Of a stretch of 35,199 bases of DNA, positions 24,701-32,973 are shown piece after piece. Source of the DNA: Saprospiraceae bacterium UBA7328. Lineage in GTDB: Bacteria > Bacteroidota > Bacteroidia > Chitinophagales > Saprospiraceae. The notes under the pieces are model-generated. The model was not told where the DNA came from and ran no database searches. It worked only from the letters and a program-made list of their open reading frames with translations. The DNA is taken from assembly GCA_002471345.1 (NCBI GenBank), contig DKPS01000035.1:1-35199 (forward strand), given 5' to 3'. The first letter of the stretch is position 1; each line of letters begins with the position of its first letter. The position numbers were made by a program, and so were the translations under genes.

Positions 24701-27013
24701 TTAAAACGAAACACTTAATTCAATACCTAACTGTCTTGGATAGGCCTGGGTCGCAAGGGATCGTCCACCTGCTACATTTGCAAACAACGCACCTGATTCC
24801 CCAAGTAAATTATTCCCGAACATACTGATCTCGTAATTTTTGTTTCGAACACCAAGACGCATTCTAGCCATGGTCTGCTCGTCCCCTTCAGTACGATTTT
24901 CGTCAATTGCCACTTGCTTGCCCATGTGACTGATGCCCGCTGATCCAGCAAACCGCCATCCCTTTTCGCCAAAAGCGGCCATATAAACTGTATTGAATCC
25001 GACATTGAAACTTGGTACTCCAGGCAACCTATCTCCGACTTCAAAAGGTAGAAAATCGATGAATTGTTCATTGATATCTTTAAACTTGGCATCATTCACA
25101 TTAGCAATAAATTGAAAAGAGAGCTCAGAATTATTTGGTGAATAAGCTAACCCAAGATCAAGACCATTGATTCTTGAATCGCCCAATGATACTTGGGTGG
25201 TAATCCCTTGAATGGCAGGAGAAAATTGTTGATCCTTCCATTGTTGGGTATATAGTACAGCTTCCATGTTAAATTGGCCTTCGGCCCATGACTGCTTCGT
25301 ACCCAATTCATAACTCCATAGCTTATCAGAATCTACATTTTCTGACACTTCAAGCCCAGCCATCTGAAAGAAAGGTAAGAAAGCTGGATTGTTGAACTGT
25401 CCACTTCGGAAACCCTTAGCTACATTGATAAAATAGTTCGCATTTTCATTAGGTCGGAATGATAGGTTAAACCTTGGGTTTACACTTTCAAAAGTTCCTT
25501 CTTGTTCATCTCTGTTAGTAGGTTCGATACGTCTGGTATCAGAAAAAGAACGCAGACCGAGCAATGGTATTAGTTTCCCATCTAACAACTTATACGAAGC
25601 CTCTCCAAAAAATGAAATGGACTTGGACGTAAAGTCGGCCCCGCCATTGGGCTGGATTTCTGGATCCAAAGCTTGGAAAATCGTATTTTTTGAATCGGCA
25701 TAAAAAACACCGGCCAACCATTGAAAACCAGATTCTGTATTTGACACCAGTCTTGTTTCGTGGTTGATTGCTCTAGTATCAATATCAGCAGACACCTTCA
25801 GCATACCGGTTGGTGACGGAGGAAAAGGCAGGGCTACATCATTTTTGAATTCATAACCAATTAAGCTGGTCGTTGTGTTTAAAGTTGCAAAGTTACTAAT
25901 GTCCCATTCTGCAGTTCCTGCAAGAACATCCCAACCCACATTTGTAAAATCACCTACATTTCCAGTAGATATAGTGTTTTCCACATCAGAAAGAAAAGTG
26001 CCTGCATTCTGGTCAACACTATTGGCCTGGTACAATAACTTAAAACTTAGATTATTTGTCGGAATATACATAAGTTGGGCACGTAGCTGCTGTATATTGG
26101 CATCATTGAAATTTTCTGTGGTACCATCATTGGTTTCCATATATCCTCCAACGCTTTCAAAACTACCGGAAACTCGGAGCCCCAATTTATTTTTTATAAG
26201 AGGAACGTTCAACATAGCATCATAATAATTTCCACCGTCACCTCCATTAGTAGAAGAAAGCCCTCCAGTAAAGTTGCCACTGATTTTTTGAAGGTTTGGT
26301 TTATTGGTAATATACCTTATAACTCCACCCATGGCACCTGCACCATATAATGTACTTTGGGGACCTCGTAAGACTTCAACCCTATTTATGTCAAAAGATC
26401 TGGAAACCGGAGCAAAAGAACTTCGATAAAAATTAAATGCAGCATCATCTATATAATACCCAATGGAAGGGTCACCGTTCTGCTGTACGATACCTCTTAG
26501 TTGATACTGTCTTGCACCAATATTATTGGCCACACCTTCAGATGCACCTGGTATAAAAGCGATGACATCGGTCAGATCACGAGCACCCAGTTCATCGAGG
26601 GTCTTTCCAGAAATTGCCTGGGCTGAGATGGGAATTTCTACCAAGCGTTGATCCCTTTTCTGAGCGGTGACCACAACACTACCGAGTTGCACCCCTTCCC
26701 TCATTGCAAAGTCTAAAGTACCTCCATCGGAGCTAATGGTTTTGTTTAGTGGGGCGTAGCCAAGATAACTGGCCTCTATTGTAATCGTGCCTACCATGTC
26801 GTCAGGCACGGCAAAAGTATAGGATCCGTCTTCATCGGCCGTGGTGCCGATCGTGGTACCTTTGATAATAATAGAGGCTCCTAATAGGGGTTGGTTATTC
26901 AATGCATCGGTAACGGTACCTGTTACCAATGATTGGGCAGTAAGTGTCGCCATGCTTAAACAGCATAGTGAAAGGACGGCCCATATTCGATTAAAGTTTA
27001 TTTTGGTATTCAT
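24701..27013 (-). CDS. TonB-dependent outer-membrane receptor, 770 aa
   Basis: A signal peptide ends near ATLTAQ (residue 26). A carboxypeptidase-regulatory-like domain follows (VTGTVTDALNNQPLLGASI.., about 27-110), then the plug (about 120-235, with VLRGPQSTLYGAGAMGG) and a 22-strand-type barrel ending in Phe (GIELSVSF). There is no SusD partner, so it is of the FecA/CirA-like kind used for small ligands and not the glycan-type SusCD. As first gene of the run leading to the epimerase and DUF1611 genes, it probably imports the substrate: D-Glu-containing peptides, D-amino acids or a related compound. The ligand is inferred from the neighbours only. Confidence 0.92.
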   Translation of the reverse strand: MNTKINFNRIWAVLSLCCLSMATLTAQSLVTGTVTDALNNQPLLGASIIIKGTTIGTTADEDGSYTFAVPDDMVGTITIEASYLGYAPLNKTISSDGGTLDFAMREGVQLGSVVVTAQKRDQRLVEIPISAQAISGKTLDELGARDLTDVIAFIPGASEGVANNIGARQYQLRGIVQQNGDPSIGYYIDDAAFNFYRSSFAPVSRSFDINRVEVLRGPQSTLYGAGAMGGVIRYITNKPNLQKISGNFTGGLSSTNGGDGGNYYDAMLNVPLIKNKLGLRVSGSFESVGGYMETNDGTTENFNDANIQQLRAQLMYIPTNNLSFKLLYQANSVDQNAGTFLSDVENTISTGNVGDFTNVGWDVLAGTAEWDISNFATLNTTTSLIGYEFKNDVALPFPPSPTGMLKVSADIDTRAINHETRLVSNTESGFQWLAGVFYADSKNTIFQALDPEIQPNGGADFTSKSISFFGEASYKLLDGKLIPLLGLRSFSDTRRIEPTNRDEQEGTFESVNPRFNLSFRPNENANYFINVAKGFRSGQFNNPAFLPFFQMAGLEVSENVDSDKLWSYELGTKQSWAEGQFNMEAVLYTQQWKDQQFSPAIQGITTQVSLGDSRINGLDLGLAYSPNNSELSFQFIANVNDAKFKDINEQFIDFLPFEVGDRLPGVPSFNVGFNTVYMAAFGEKGWRFAGSAGISHMGKQVAIDENRTEGDEQTMARMRLGVRNKNYEISMFGNNLLGESGALFANVAGGRSLATQAYPRQLGIELSVSF

Positions 27014-27122
27014 AATGTATAAGAGTTAGTTAGCAAAAATTTGATTGATCTGTAAGTGTCTTTTATTACACTTTTTGGTATTCAATTTTTAAAAACTAGA
27101 AATATATTCTTCAAACTACACT

Positions 27123-27141
27123 ATTTGTACAAATATATTTG
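27123..27141. promoter_or_regulatory. Overlapping palindromes upstream of the TonB receptor, candidate operator
   Basis: Two perfect 12-base palindromes overlap: ATTTGTACAAAT (27123-27134) and CAAATATATTTG (27130-27141). They lie about 110-130 bases upstream of the receptor start, in a 394-base gap between it and the Lrp/AsnC gene. AT-rich dyads are what Lrp-type regulators bind, so this is a plausible site for the neighbouring regulator. The rest of the gap holds nothing I recognise. Confidence 0.45.
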
Positions 27142-27407
27142 TTATTTGTTGTTATAATAAGAATAATATGCTTTTGTCCATGATAATAATTTTGCTTTGA
27201 AGGAAAATATGCTGGAAGAATTGAACTGAGTTTGTTAGGTTTTTAGAGATTAACTAGGAATGGTACAGTAATAAATCACGTTTTTATGCACAGTCATTTT
27301 TTATTTATGCCAGGCAAAAAACATAGGCGATGCTTAGCAATGACAAGGCTTTTTAACAAAGCAGAAAGGAGAAAGACCAAATAGAAAAATATAAAATTAT
27401 TGTTGAA

Positions 27408-27860
27408 CTATTCCGGCACGATCGTGGTATGTTTTATTTGCCTTAGTACAATAACACTACTATACACCCGTACCATTGGCAACAAACTGATTTTATGCAA
27501 AAACTTGTTATACTCATCAATATCCTTAACAAGAACTTTCATCTGATAATCAACAACTCCTGCAAAGTGATAACACTCCAATACCTCAGGCATTAAGTCT
27601 ACCTCATTTTCAAACTCCTTAATATTTTTGTCAGTATAATTAGGCATGCTAACATTACAAAAGACAATTTGTCCTTTATCTACTTTTTTAGGATCTACCA
27701 ATGCTGTATATCCTTTAATTATTTTCTCTTTTTCTAGTCGCTTAATTCTTTCGAATACCGGAGAAGTAGTTAGGTTTAGTTTATTCGCTATTTCCTTAAT
27801 TGTAGCCTTTCCGTTTAACTGTAAGAGTTGAATAATTTGTTGGTCAATTTTGTCCAGCAT
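27408..27860 (-). CDS. Lrp/AsnC family transcriptional regulator, 150 aa
   Basis: This is a feast/famine regulator of normal length. The N-terminal winged helix-turn-helix (residues about 3-60) has LDKIDQQIIQLLQLNGKATIKEIANKL split into the usual helices and SPVFERIKRLEKEKIIKGYTA. The C-terminal RAM ligand domain (about 65-145) has the aVbabb pattern with FAGVVDYQMKVLVKDIDEYNKFL. Family members respond to amino acids and control uptake or degradation. It lies upstream of the TonB-DgcA-DgcN run on the same strand, with a 394-base regulatory gap between. The likely target is that run, possibly with a glutamate-related effector. It may also regulate itself. Confidence 0.9.
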   Translation of the reverse strand: MLDKIDQQIIQLLQLNGKATIKEIANKLNLTTSPVFERIKRLEKEKIIKGYTALVDPKKVDKGQIVFCNVSMPNYTDKNIKEFENEVDLMPEVLECYHFAGVVDYQMKVLVKDIDEYNKFLHKISLLPMVRVYSSVIVLRQIKHTTIVPE

Positions 27861-27916
27861 CTTTTATTTTTAAGATTTCAAAACAAGAATAAAGGTGATA
27901 TTTATTCCTTATGGCT

Positions 27917-28039
27917 TTAGTTCGACAAATCTTTTAATAATCTATCTGAGCCCAATAATAATACTTCCTCGAATTTAGATAGTTCCCAGGCAACTGAGCT
28001 ACCAATAAGCCCGCCTCCAATTAAAACAATGTTTTCCAC
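27917..28039 (-). pseudogene. N-terminal fragment of a FAD-dependent (DAO-like) oxidoreductase
   Basis: The minus-strand frame from about GTG 28039 reads VENIVLIGGGLIGSSVAWELSKF, then EEVLLLGSDRLLKDLSN and a stop. This is a nucleotide-binding beta-alpha-beta motif (GGGLIGS) of the kind opening D-amino-acid oxidase or dehydrogenase (PF01266) proteins. Only about 40 residues remain, with no further FAD or substrate domain downstream. It lies 57 bases upstream of the Lrp/AsnC gene on the same strand. I infer a lost DadA-like gene that once belonged to the same D-amino-acid locus. Confidence 0.6.
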
Positions 28040-28371
28040 TTGCTCTGTTTTATGACATTCTATATTGATATGGGCAAAAAATAGGATGATATTTTACATA
28101 ACTCGTGCCGCGTTATACCGTATGCTTAAAATCTGCGCTCTTTGTTTGATTTGTCACCATTTCAGGTCAAAAGTGCCGGCAAATCGCTTCATTGTTAATC
28201 TTTTACCAATGACGAAGCCCTTGGCTATAATATTGTCAGGCCTACAGCCTTCGGTTGCTTATTTATATTATTATCCAATTCTTTATCTGTCCTTGCTAGA
28301 CATCGGAGTTTTCATAACATGTACCGCATTTCTCGGCATTTAGAGATTAATGCTTGGCCTTGAGAAGCATT
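28040..28371. other. Intergenic stretch with terminal hairpin
   Basis: There is no convincing gene here; a 92-codon plus-strand frame at 28065 has no recognisable features. At the right end AATGCTT (28349-28355) and AAGCATT (28365-28371) form a perfect seven-base stem followed on the plus strand by ATTTTTTA, which looks like a terminator for plus-strand transcription. It overlaps the stop region of the minus-strand amidohydrolase. Confidence 0.4.
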
Positions 28372-29623
28372 ATTTTTTATCATTCCTAATTATTTCACCT
28401 TCTTTCATAACAAAATGAACTGTCTTAATTGACTCAATATCGTTGAGAGGATTATTTTGAACGGCTATTATATCTGCATAGTAATTAGACTCAAGGACTC
28501 CTCTTTCTTTATCAATACCTAAAAGTTCGGCCGCTTTAATAGTCATGGTCTGCAAAATATACGAGGCTGGTATTTCCGCAGCTTTCCAAGTTTCTAATAC
28601 TTTGAGACTTGATTCCACTCGGTTTAATTCTGGGATGTCAACAACAATATCTGTCCCAAAAGCCATTGGGGTTCCAATTTTGTACGCTCTTTCAAGTCTA
28701 TCTACCAGGTTATTGTTTAATACTGTAGCTGTAGTAGAGTCCATTCCATAAGCATACCAATTGTCAAAGGAAAAATCCGTACCTACTAAAAATGTTCCTT
28801 TGTCTTTCATTGATTGAAGCTGTTCATTATTCAATTCAAATCCGTGTTCAATACCAGCTGCACCACCTGATATTGCATTCGTCGCTGCTAAGCCTCCTAC
28901 TGTGTGAACCGTAACTTTTATGGCGTATTTTTTTGCTTCGTCTACAGCAGCTCTAATATCTTCGATATTATAAATCCCATTGTCACCAGTTACCAATTTA
29001 ATCACAGATGCACCATTATAAATATTCTTTCTTACAGCTTTCTTTACTTCATTGGGAGTATCTGCATCTATATATTCAAAATCCCAAAAATGTTCATGTT
29101 CGGGGTTTACACCTTCAGACTGTCCGCCATAGGGGGCAATAATTTTACCTGCATATATAATGTTCGGCCCTTGTATCCAACCTTTCTTAATTGCTTTGAT
29201 AATAGCAGAGGTGGCATAGTTTGCATCATTACCTATTTCTTTAATTGTGGTAAATCCATTGTCTAGAAATTGTTTGGCCACAACAGTACCCCTGATCGCA
29301 CGGAGAGCTGTGCTTTCGTTTGAGTACATCTGTTCTACATTTAGGTTTCTATAAGGAAGGTTTATAGTAATATGAACATGACAATCCATCAGACCTGGTA
29401 AAACCCACGAATTAGATAGGTCAATTATACTATCAGTATCACTAAATTTTGGAACGGTTCCAATTTCTTTAATTTTTCCATCTTGAATAACTATGATTTG
29501 GCTCTCCAACATTTCACCATTTCTAGCATCGAAGAAATGACCTGCCTTGATCACAGTATTTTGAGCATTTATTGTTAAAGAAATTATGAGAAAGGCTATA
29601 AGAGATATTGTTTTATTGGTCAT
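28370..29623 (-). CDS. Secreted amidohydrolase (imidazolonepropionase/prolidase-like), 417 aa
   Basis: This is a metal-dependent TIM-barrel hydrolase. I place the start at MTNKTISL because it opens a signal peptide ending near TINAQ; an upstream ATG would add 16 polar residues. Metal-site motifs are GLMDCHVHITI (HxH), VIKLVTGDNG (carboxylated-Lys position), TVHTVGG and GIEHGFELN (two His), and FGTDIVVD (Asp). The C-terminal ADIIAVQNNPL motif is typical. Relatives act on Xaa-Pro dipeptides or cyclic amides. It is separated from the Lrp gene by a decayed FAD-oxidoreductase fragment and has about 1.4 kb of gene-poor DNA upstream, so it is transcribed separately. Confidence 0.88.
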   Translation of the reverse strand: MTNKTISLIAFLIISLTINAQNTVIKAGHFFDARNGEMLESQIIVIQDGKIKEIGTVPKFSDTDSIIDLSNSWVLPGLMDCHVHITINLPYRNLNVEQMYSNESTALRAIRGTVVAKQFLDNGFTTIKEIGNDANYATSAIIKAIKKGWIQGPNIIYAGKIIAPYGGQSEGVNPEHEHFWDFEYIDADTPNEVKKAVRKNIYNGASVIKLVTGDNGIYNIEDIRAAVDEAKKYAIKVTVHTVGGLAATNAISGGAAGIEHGFELNNEQLQSMKDKGTFLVGTDFSFDNWYAYGMDSTTATVLNNNLVDRLERAYKIGTPMAFGTDIVVDIPELNRVESSLKVLETWKAAEIPASYILQTMTIKAAELLGIDKERGVLESNYYADIIAVQNNPLNDIESIKTVHFVMKEGEIIRNDKK

Positions 29624-30116
29624 TACTTTTACTTTTTTTAGAGCTTTGGTTGAGCTTGGTTTCTTTGACAAACATTTGCTAAAGCCTAATAATCAGTTGT
29701 TATATCTTCAGAAGCAACTTCATATTCAGGTTGTCAAAAAGTCCGATTTCATTTGGGTTGATTTCGAATTTACAGATTTTATAGCGAAGCTGTGATAAGG
29801 CTTTTCGTTTTTCATAACCAATATTAGGCACCACAATTGATATTCTAATGGATGAAATTAATTACTATTAAGAACAAAGGGCAGTTGAATTATTGAGGAT
29901 TAGAGTTGACATTTATTAGATAATTTGAAGTAAATGGGCACATTAGCACTAAGCGTATACCCTATCGGGCAAGTAGAGTACATAATTCCGACATAAAATC
30001 AATTTAAAGCATTGCAAAATATTATTCTAATCTAAAGCATGAATTTTAGTTATGAAATTTAGTGTTAGAAAAACTCAATTTTGAAATTAAAAAGTAAAAT
30101 GCTACACAATAAATAG

Positions 30117-30396
30117 CGATTACTGATCATCCAAGAATTAACGGATAAAGAGTTGATTTATCAATTAATGATAGTAGCAAATTGTTATGACCTTTTATAT
30201 CAACAATCTTGTGACCCTAATGAACATGTAAATTCAAGAATTGATTGAGAAAGATGATTCTGAAAGGGCAACAGACCTATTTGTGTTAGTGATTTTAGAC
30301 TTTAATCAAAAACTGAAAAAAGTAAAGGATAAGGTTGGGAAAGGGGTGAATATCTTATGCAAGCCTCTTCCAGTTATCTTAATACGGACCACGTGA
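30117..30396 (+). pseudogene. Frameshifted ORF relic
   Basis: One frame reads LLIIQELTDKELIYQLMIV..YDLLYQQSCDPNEHVN and ends at a stop near 30247. The next frame carries on from the same place with IQELIEKDDSERATDLFVLV..NQKLKKVKDKVGKGVN to a TGA near 30396. The join implies a single-base shift. The residues look like a soluble helical protein, but no family was recognised and no start codon is apparent. Confidence 0.35.
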
Positions 30397-30423
30397 GCAA
30401 TGTAATAATATAAAAATAGAAAA

Positions 30424-30460
30424 GGGTGAATAAAAATCTGCGGAAAATTTCTATTCACCC
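30424..30460. repeat. Perfect 9-base inverted repeat
   Basis: GGGTGAATA (30424-30432) and TATTCACCC (30452-30460) flank a 19-base spacer. A third copy of GGGTGAATA lies at about 30343. It could be a terminator without a clear T-run, a protein-binding dyad or a small mobile-element end. It follows the frameshifted relic. Confidence 0.4.
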
Positions 30461-30882
30461 TATATCCTGTTTAAGGTAGAGAGTGTTCTGTTAAATCAAA
30501 TCTCTCTGTAGTCATTTCTCCATTGGTCACATTTGACTTATGAAGAAGAATTCGTATGAAAAGACGACGTGCTAAAAAGCACAAAAAAAACTGCTTTTCA
30601 ATTCTTCATCAAAAGGAATAAAGAGTCCTCACCAGTTCAGACATTATCTCTAATGAGAACTCTATTCAATTGATTTTGTGGTTTTGATCCGAATATCTAA
30701 GAATGTTTAAATATCAAATCGATTAATCTAAACTATAGATAAGTCCCAAGCCCCCATAGCCCTATTGTCCGAATAGCATGTTTGGGTGTATCAATCATGG
30801 ATTTGACTGTACGGATCTTTTATACTCGAGCGCGATAGAAGGAAAATCTGATAATTCTTATATTTTGTAAGAGTTAAATCTA

Positions 30883-31045
30883 AGAGCGTGTCATAATTAC
30901 GCGTTTTAGAGAAGGCGCTGACAAATTTTGTTTTGATTAAGGCATTTTTTTGAAAGTATAGCCAAAGCTATGGAAAGAAAAAATAACAAAGAGCACGATA
31001 AAATTTGGTGTAGATTTCCGAAAGGTTGATTTTATAACATGCTCT
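30883..31045. mobile_element. 163-base palindromic MITE-like element, copy 2
   Basis: Terminal inverted repeats AGAGCGTGTCATAA and TTATAACATGCTCT match at 12 of 14 positions. The centre (30958-30971) is ATAGCCAAAGCTAT, and the flanks of the centre (GCATTTTTTTGAAAG with GGAAAGAAAAAATAAC) also pair, so nearly the whole element can fold as one imperfect hairpin. No coding capacity is apparent. It ends 13 bases before the start of the LytTR response regulator, so it must supply or replace that gene's promoter. Copy 1 is at 14607. Confidence 0.65.
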
Positions 31046-31058
31046 AAAGTCTCTCTTA

Positions 31059-31784
31059 ATGACTAAAACTAAAATCCTTGTTGTAGAAGATGAGCTAATC
31101 ACTGCTACACACATTGCATCTATCTTAGAAGAAAAAGGATACGAAGTTCCTGAGCCAATTATCAAAGGTGAAGAAGTCCCCGAAATAGTAGCTAAGGAAA
31201 AGCCTGATGCTATAATCATGGATATCAATCTTGCTGGTAAACTCGATGGTGTAGAAACCGCCAGAATTATAAGTGGCACGACTGACATCCCTATTATTTT
31301 TCTCACTTCCAATTCTGATGAGCAAACATTTGAAGAGTCAAAAACAGCACTTCCTCATGCTTTTTTGACCAAACCGTTCAAGTCAGAAGAGCTGCTGAGA
31401 ACTATAGACGTAGTAATAAATAGACATCAATCTCATTCGCCTCAAGAATCATCTTCGGTATCTATAACCGAGGATAAAAGCATATTCGTAACAAGCAAAA
31501 ATAAAAAGGTAAAAATTCACATAGAAAACATAAAATATGTAGTTGCAGACAGAAATTATTGTACAGTGGTTACCACTAGCAAGGAATACGTACTATCAAT
31601 GAGCCTTGGTGTATTTGAAAAGAAAATACCTTCAGAATCATTCACAAGGATTCATAGGTCTTATCTGATCAACTTAGAAGCTGTGGACAGCTTGGACGAC
31701 CACCACGTTTTCATAGGTCAAAAGTCTATTCCAATTGGAAATTCATATAAAAAAATGTTGCAAAGTAAGATCAGAATTGTTTGA
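31059..31784 (+). CDS. LytTR family response regulator, 241 aa
   Basis: The N-terminal receiver domain (about 5-122) has acidic residues Glu10-Asp11, phospho-acceptor Asp55 (IIMDINL), Thr83 (FLTSNS) and Lys105 (LTKPF). The C-terminal LytTR DNA-binding domain (about 145-240) has IENIKYVVADRNYCTVVT and FTRIHRSYLINLEAVDSL. It is normal in length with no damage. The histidine-kinase gene begins 22 bases downstream, so the two form an operon and a likely cognate pair. The start lies 13 bases after a MITE-like element, leaving almost no independent 5' region. Targets are unknown. Confidence 0.93.
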   Translation: MTKTKILVVEDELITATHIASILEEKGYEVPEPIIKGEEVPEIVAKEKPDAIIMDINLAGKLDGVETARIISGTTDIPIIFLTSNSDEQTFEESKTALPHAFLTKPFKSEELLRTIDVVINRHQSHSPQESSSVSITEDKSIFVTSKNKKVKIHIENIKYVVADRNYCTVVTTSKEYVLSMSLGVFEKKIPSESFTRIHRSYLINLEAVDSLDDHHVFIGQKSIPIGNSYKKMLQSKIRIV

Positions 31785-31806
31785 TCTTGAATAAGTAGGA
31801 TAGCAA

Positions 31807-32856
31807 ATGACATTAGAACAAAATTCTTTATTAAGTGGATTGACCGTTGAAGAAATAAAACGACTAGAAAACCTTTCCAAAACAGAGAATTACTCAAGTG
31901 GCGAAATAATCTTGAAAGAAAATTCCTCAGCCGATTGTTTTTATATTGTAAATAGCGGTGAGGTAGCCATTACAAAAAATGATATTACTTTAGCTTCTAT
32001 GCTTACTGGCAGTCATTTTGGATTAATGGCGCTTTTTGATACTAGTCCAAGGTCTGCAGATGCTATAGCAACTATTAAAACCTCTGTTTCTAAAATACCT
32101 TACAAAGCACTAAAAGATCCAGACAACAAAGACCTGTATCAAAAGATATTAGCCAATCAGCTCACCATACAACAAAAGCAGCTTAGGTCAATGAATGACT
32201 TCACAGTGGCTGAGGTCGGTAAAAAAATCAGTGAACAAAGCCGAGCTGAAACTGTCACTGCTCAAAGCCTTTATTATGAATCCCTTTTAAAAGAAATCCA
32301 CCATAGAGTCAAAAACAATCTACAAACGGTATCCAGTTTATTGTTTTTACAGTCTAAAAGTATATCTGACCCTGATGCCAAAAGAGCCATTTTGTCTAGC
32401 TAACAAAGAGTAGAATCAATGGCTTTGATTCACAAAAGTCTATACCAAAGAGAAAATCTCGCTGATCTGGAAATGAAGTCCTACATTTCTCAACTCAGTA
32501 GCTCTCTTGTAGATGCATATCAAGGTGATGAACAAAATATCAGTGTTCAAATTCAAATGGAGGAATTAGAGCTAAATGTTGAGAAAGCCATTCCTGTTGG
32601 GTTGATAATCAATGAATTAATAACGAACTCCTTGAAATATGCATTTGAAAACAAGAAAGTTGGTTTGATTCATATTTCATTCTACAAGAATGAAAGTGGT
32701 CAATTCAAGATCCAGTTAAAGGATGATGGTATTGGAAAAAACGTATCGATTAGTGATGGTTTTGGCACTCAGCTGGTAAAGCTTTTAACAAGACAGATAG
32801 AAGGCACATTTACTGAGATACCTAGTGTAGGTTATAGTTGTGAGATTGTCTTTTAA
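31807..32856 (+). pseudogene. cNMP-binding domain/HisKA_2 histidine kinase, interrupted by TAA at 32401
   Basis: Codons 1-198 give a cyclic-nucleotide-binding-type domain (about 10-120; [31 protein letters not shown]) and the HisKA_2 phospho-acceptor helix [13 protein letters not shown] (His166). A TAA at 32401-32403 stops the frame after AILSS. The same frame continues with QRVESMALIHKSLYQ and an HATPase domain (N-box NELITNSLKYAF, G-box LKDDGIGKN) to 32856. Related kinases read AIL..Q.RV.SMALIH, so the stop is at a position usually filled by Gln or a similar residue. The break falls between the two DHp helices, so neither half alone can be a normal kinase. ATG 32419 could start the second half. 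Confidence 0.8.
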
Positions 32857-32973
32857 TATTGACTTCTCTTGGCTTAGAGAAATAAAACCGGCTCAATAAA
32901 ACAATCAAGGCTATAAGATTCTAAAAATGGGATCTTATTATAAAAAGAAAAATCTAATTATTAATTCATCTTT

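Larger units (their letters stand above)
29624..30882. other. Gene-poor, decayed intergenic region
   Basis: About 1.26 kb has no intact gene. It contains a junction-like sequence near 29957-29993 (ATACCCTATCGGG..ACATAATTCCG) related to J2, a frameshifted ORF relic at 30117-30396, an inverted repeat at 30424-30460 and scattered short AT-rich frames. A basic 21-codon frame at 30556-30621 (MKRRRAKKHKKN..) overlaps a GTGCT..AGCAC hairpin and is not called as a gene. Confidence 0.5.

Noticed and set aside
28065..28343. A 92-codon plus-strand frame
   Set aside because: Unusual composition, no recognisable domain, and it lies in an intergenic gap between minus-strand genes. Likely chance.
30556..30621. 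Very basic 21-residue frame MKRRRAKKHKKN..
   Set aside because: Overlaps a GTGCT..AGCAC hairpin and an A-run, and has no ribosome-binding or export signal. Lysine and arginine codons are expected from A-rich DNA.
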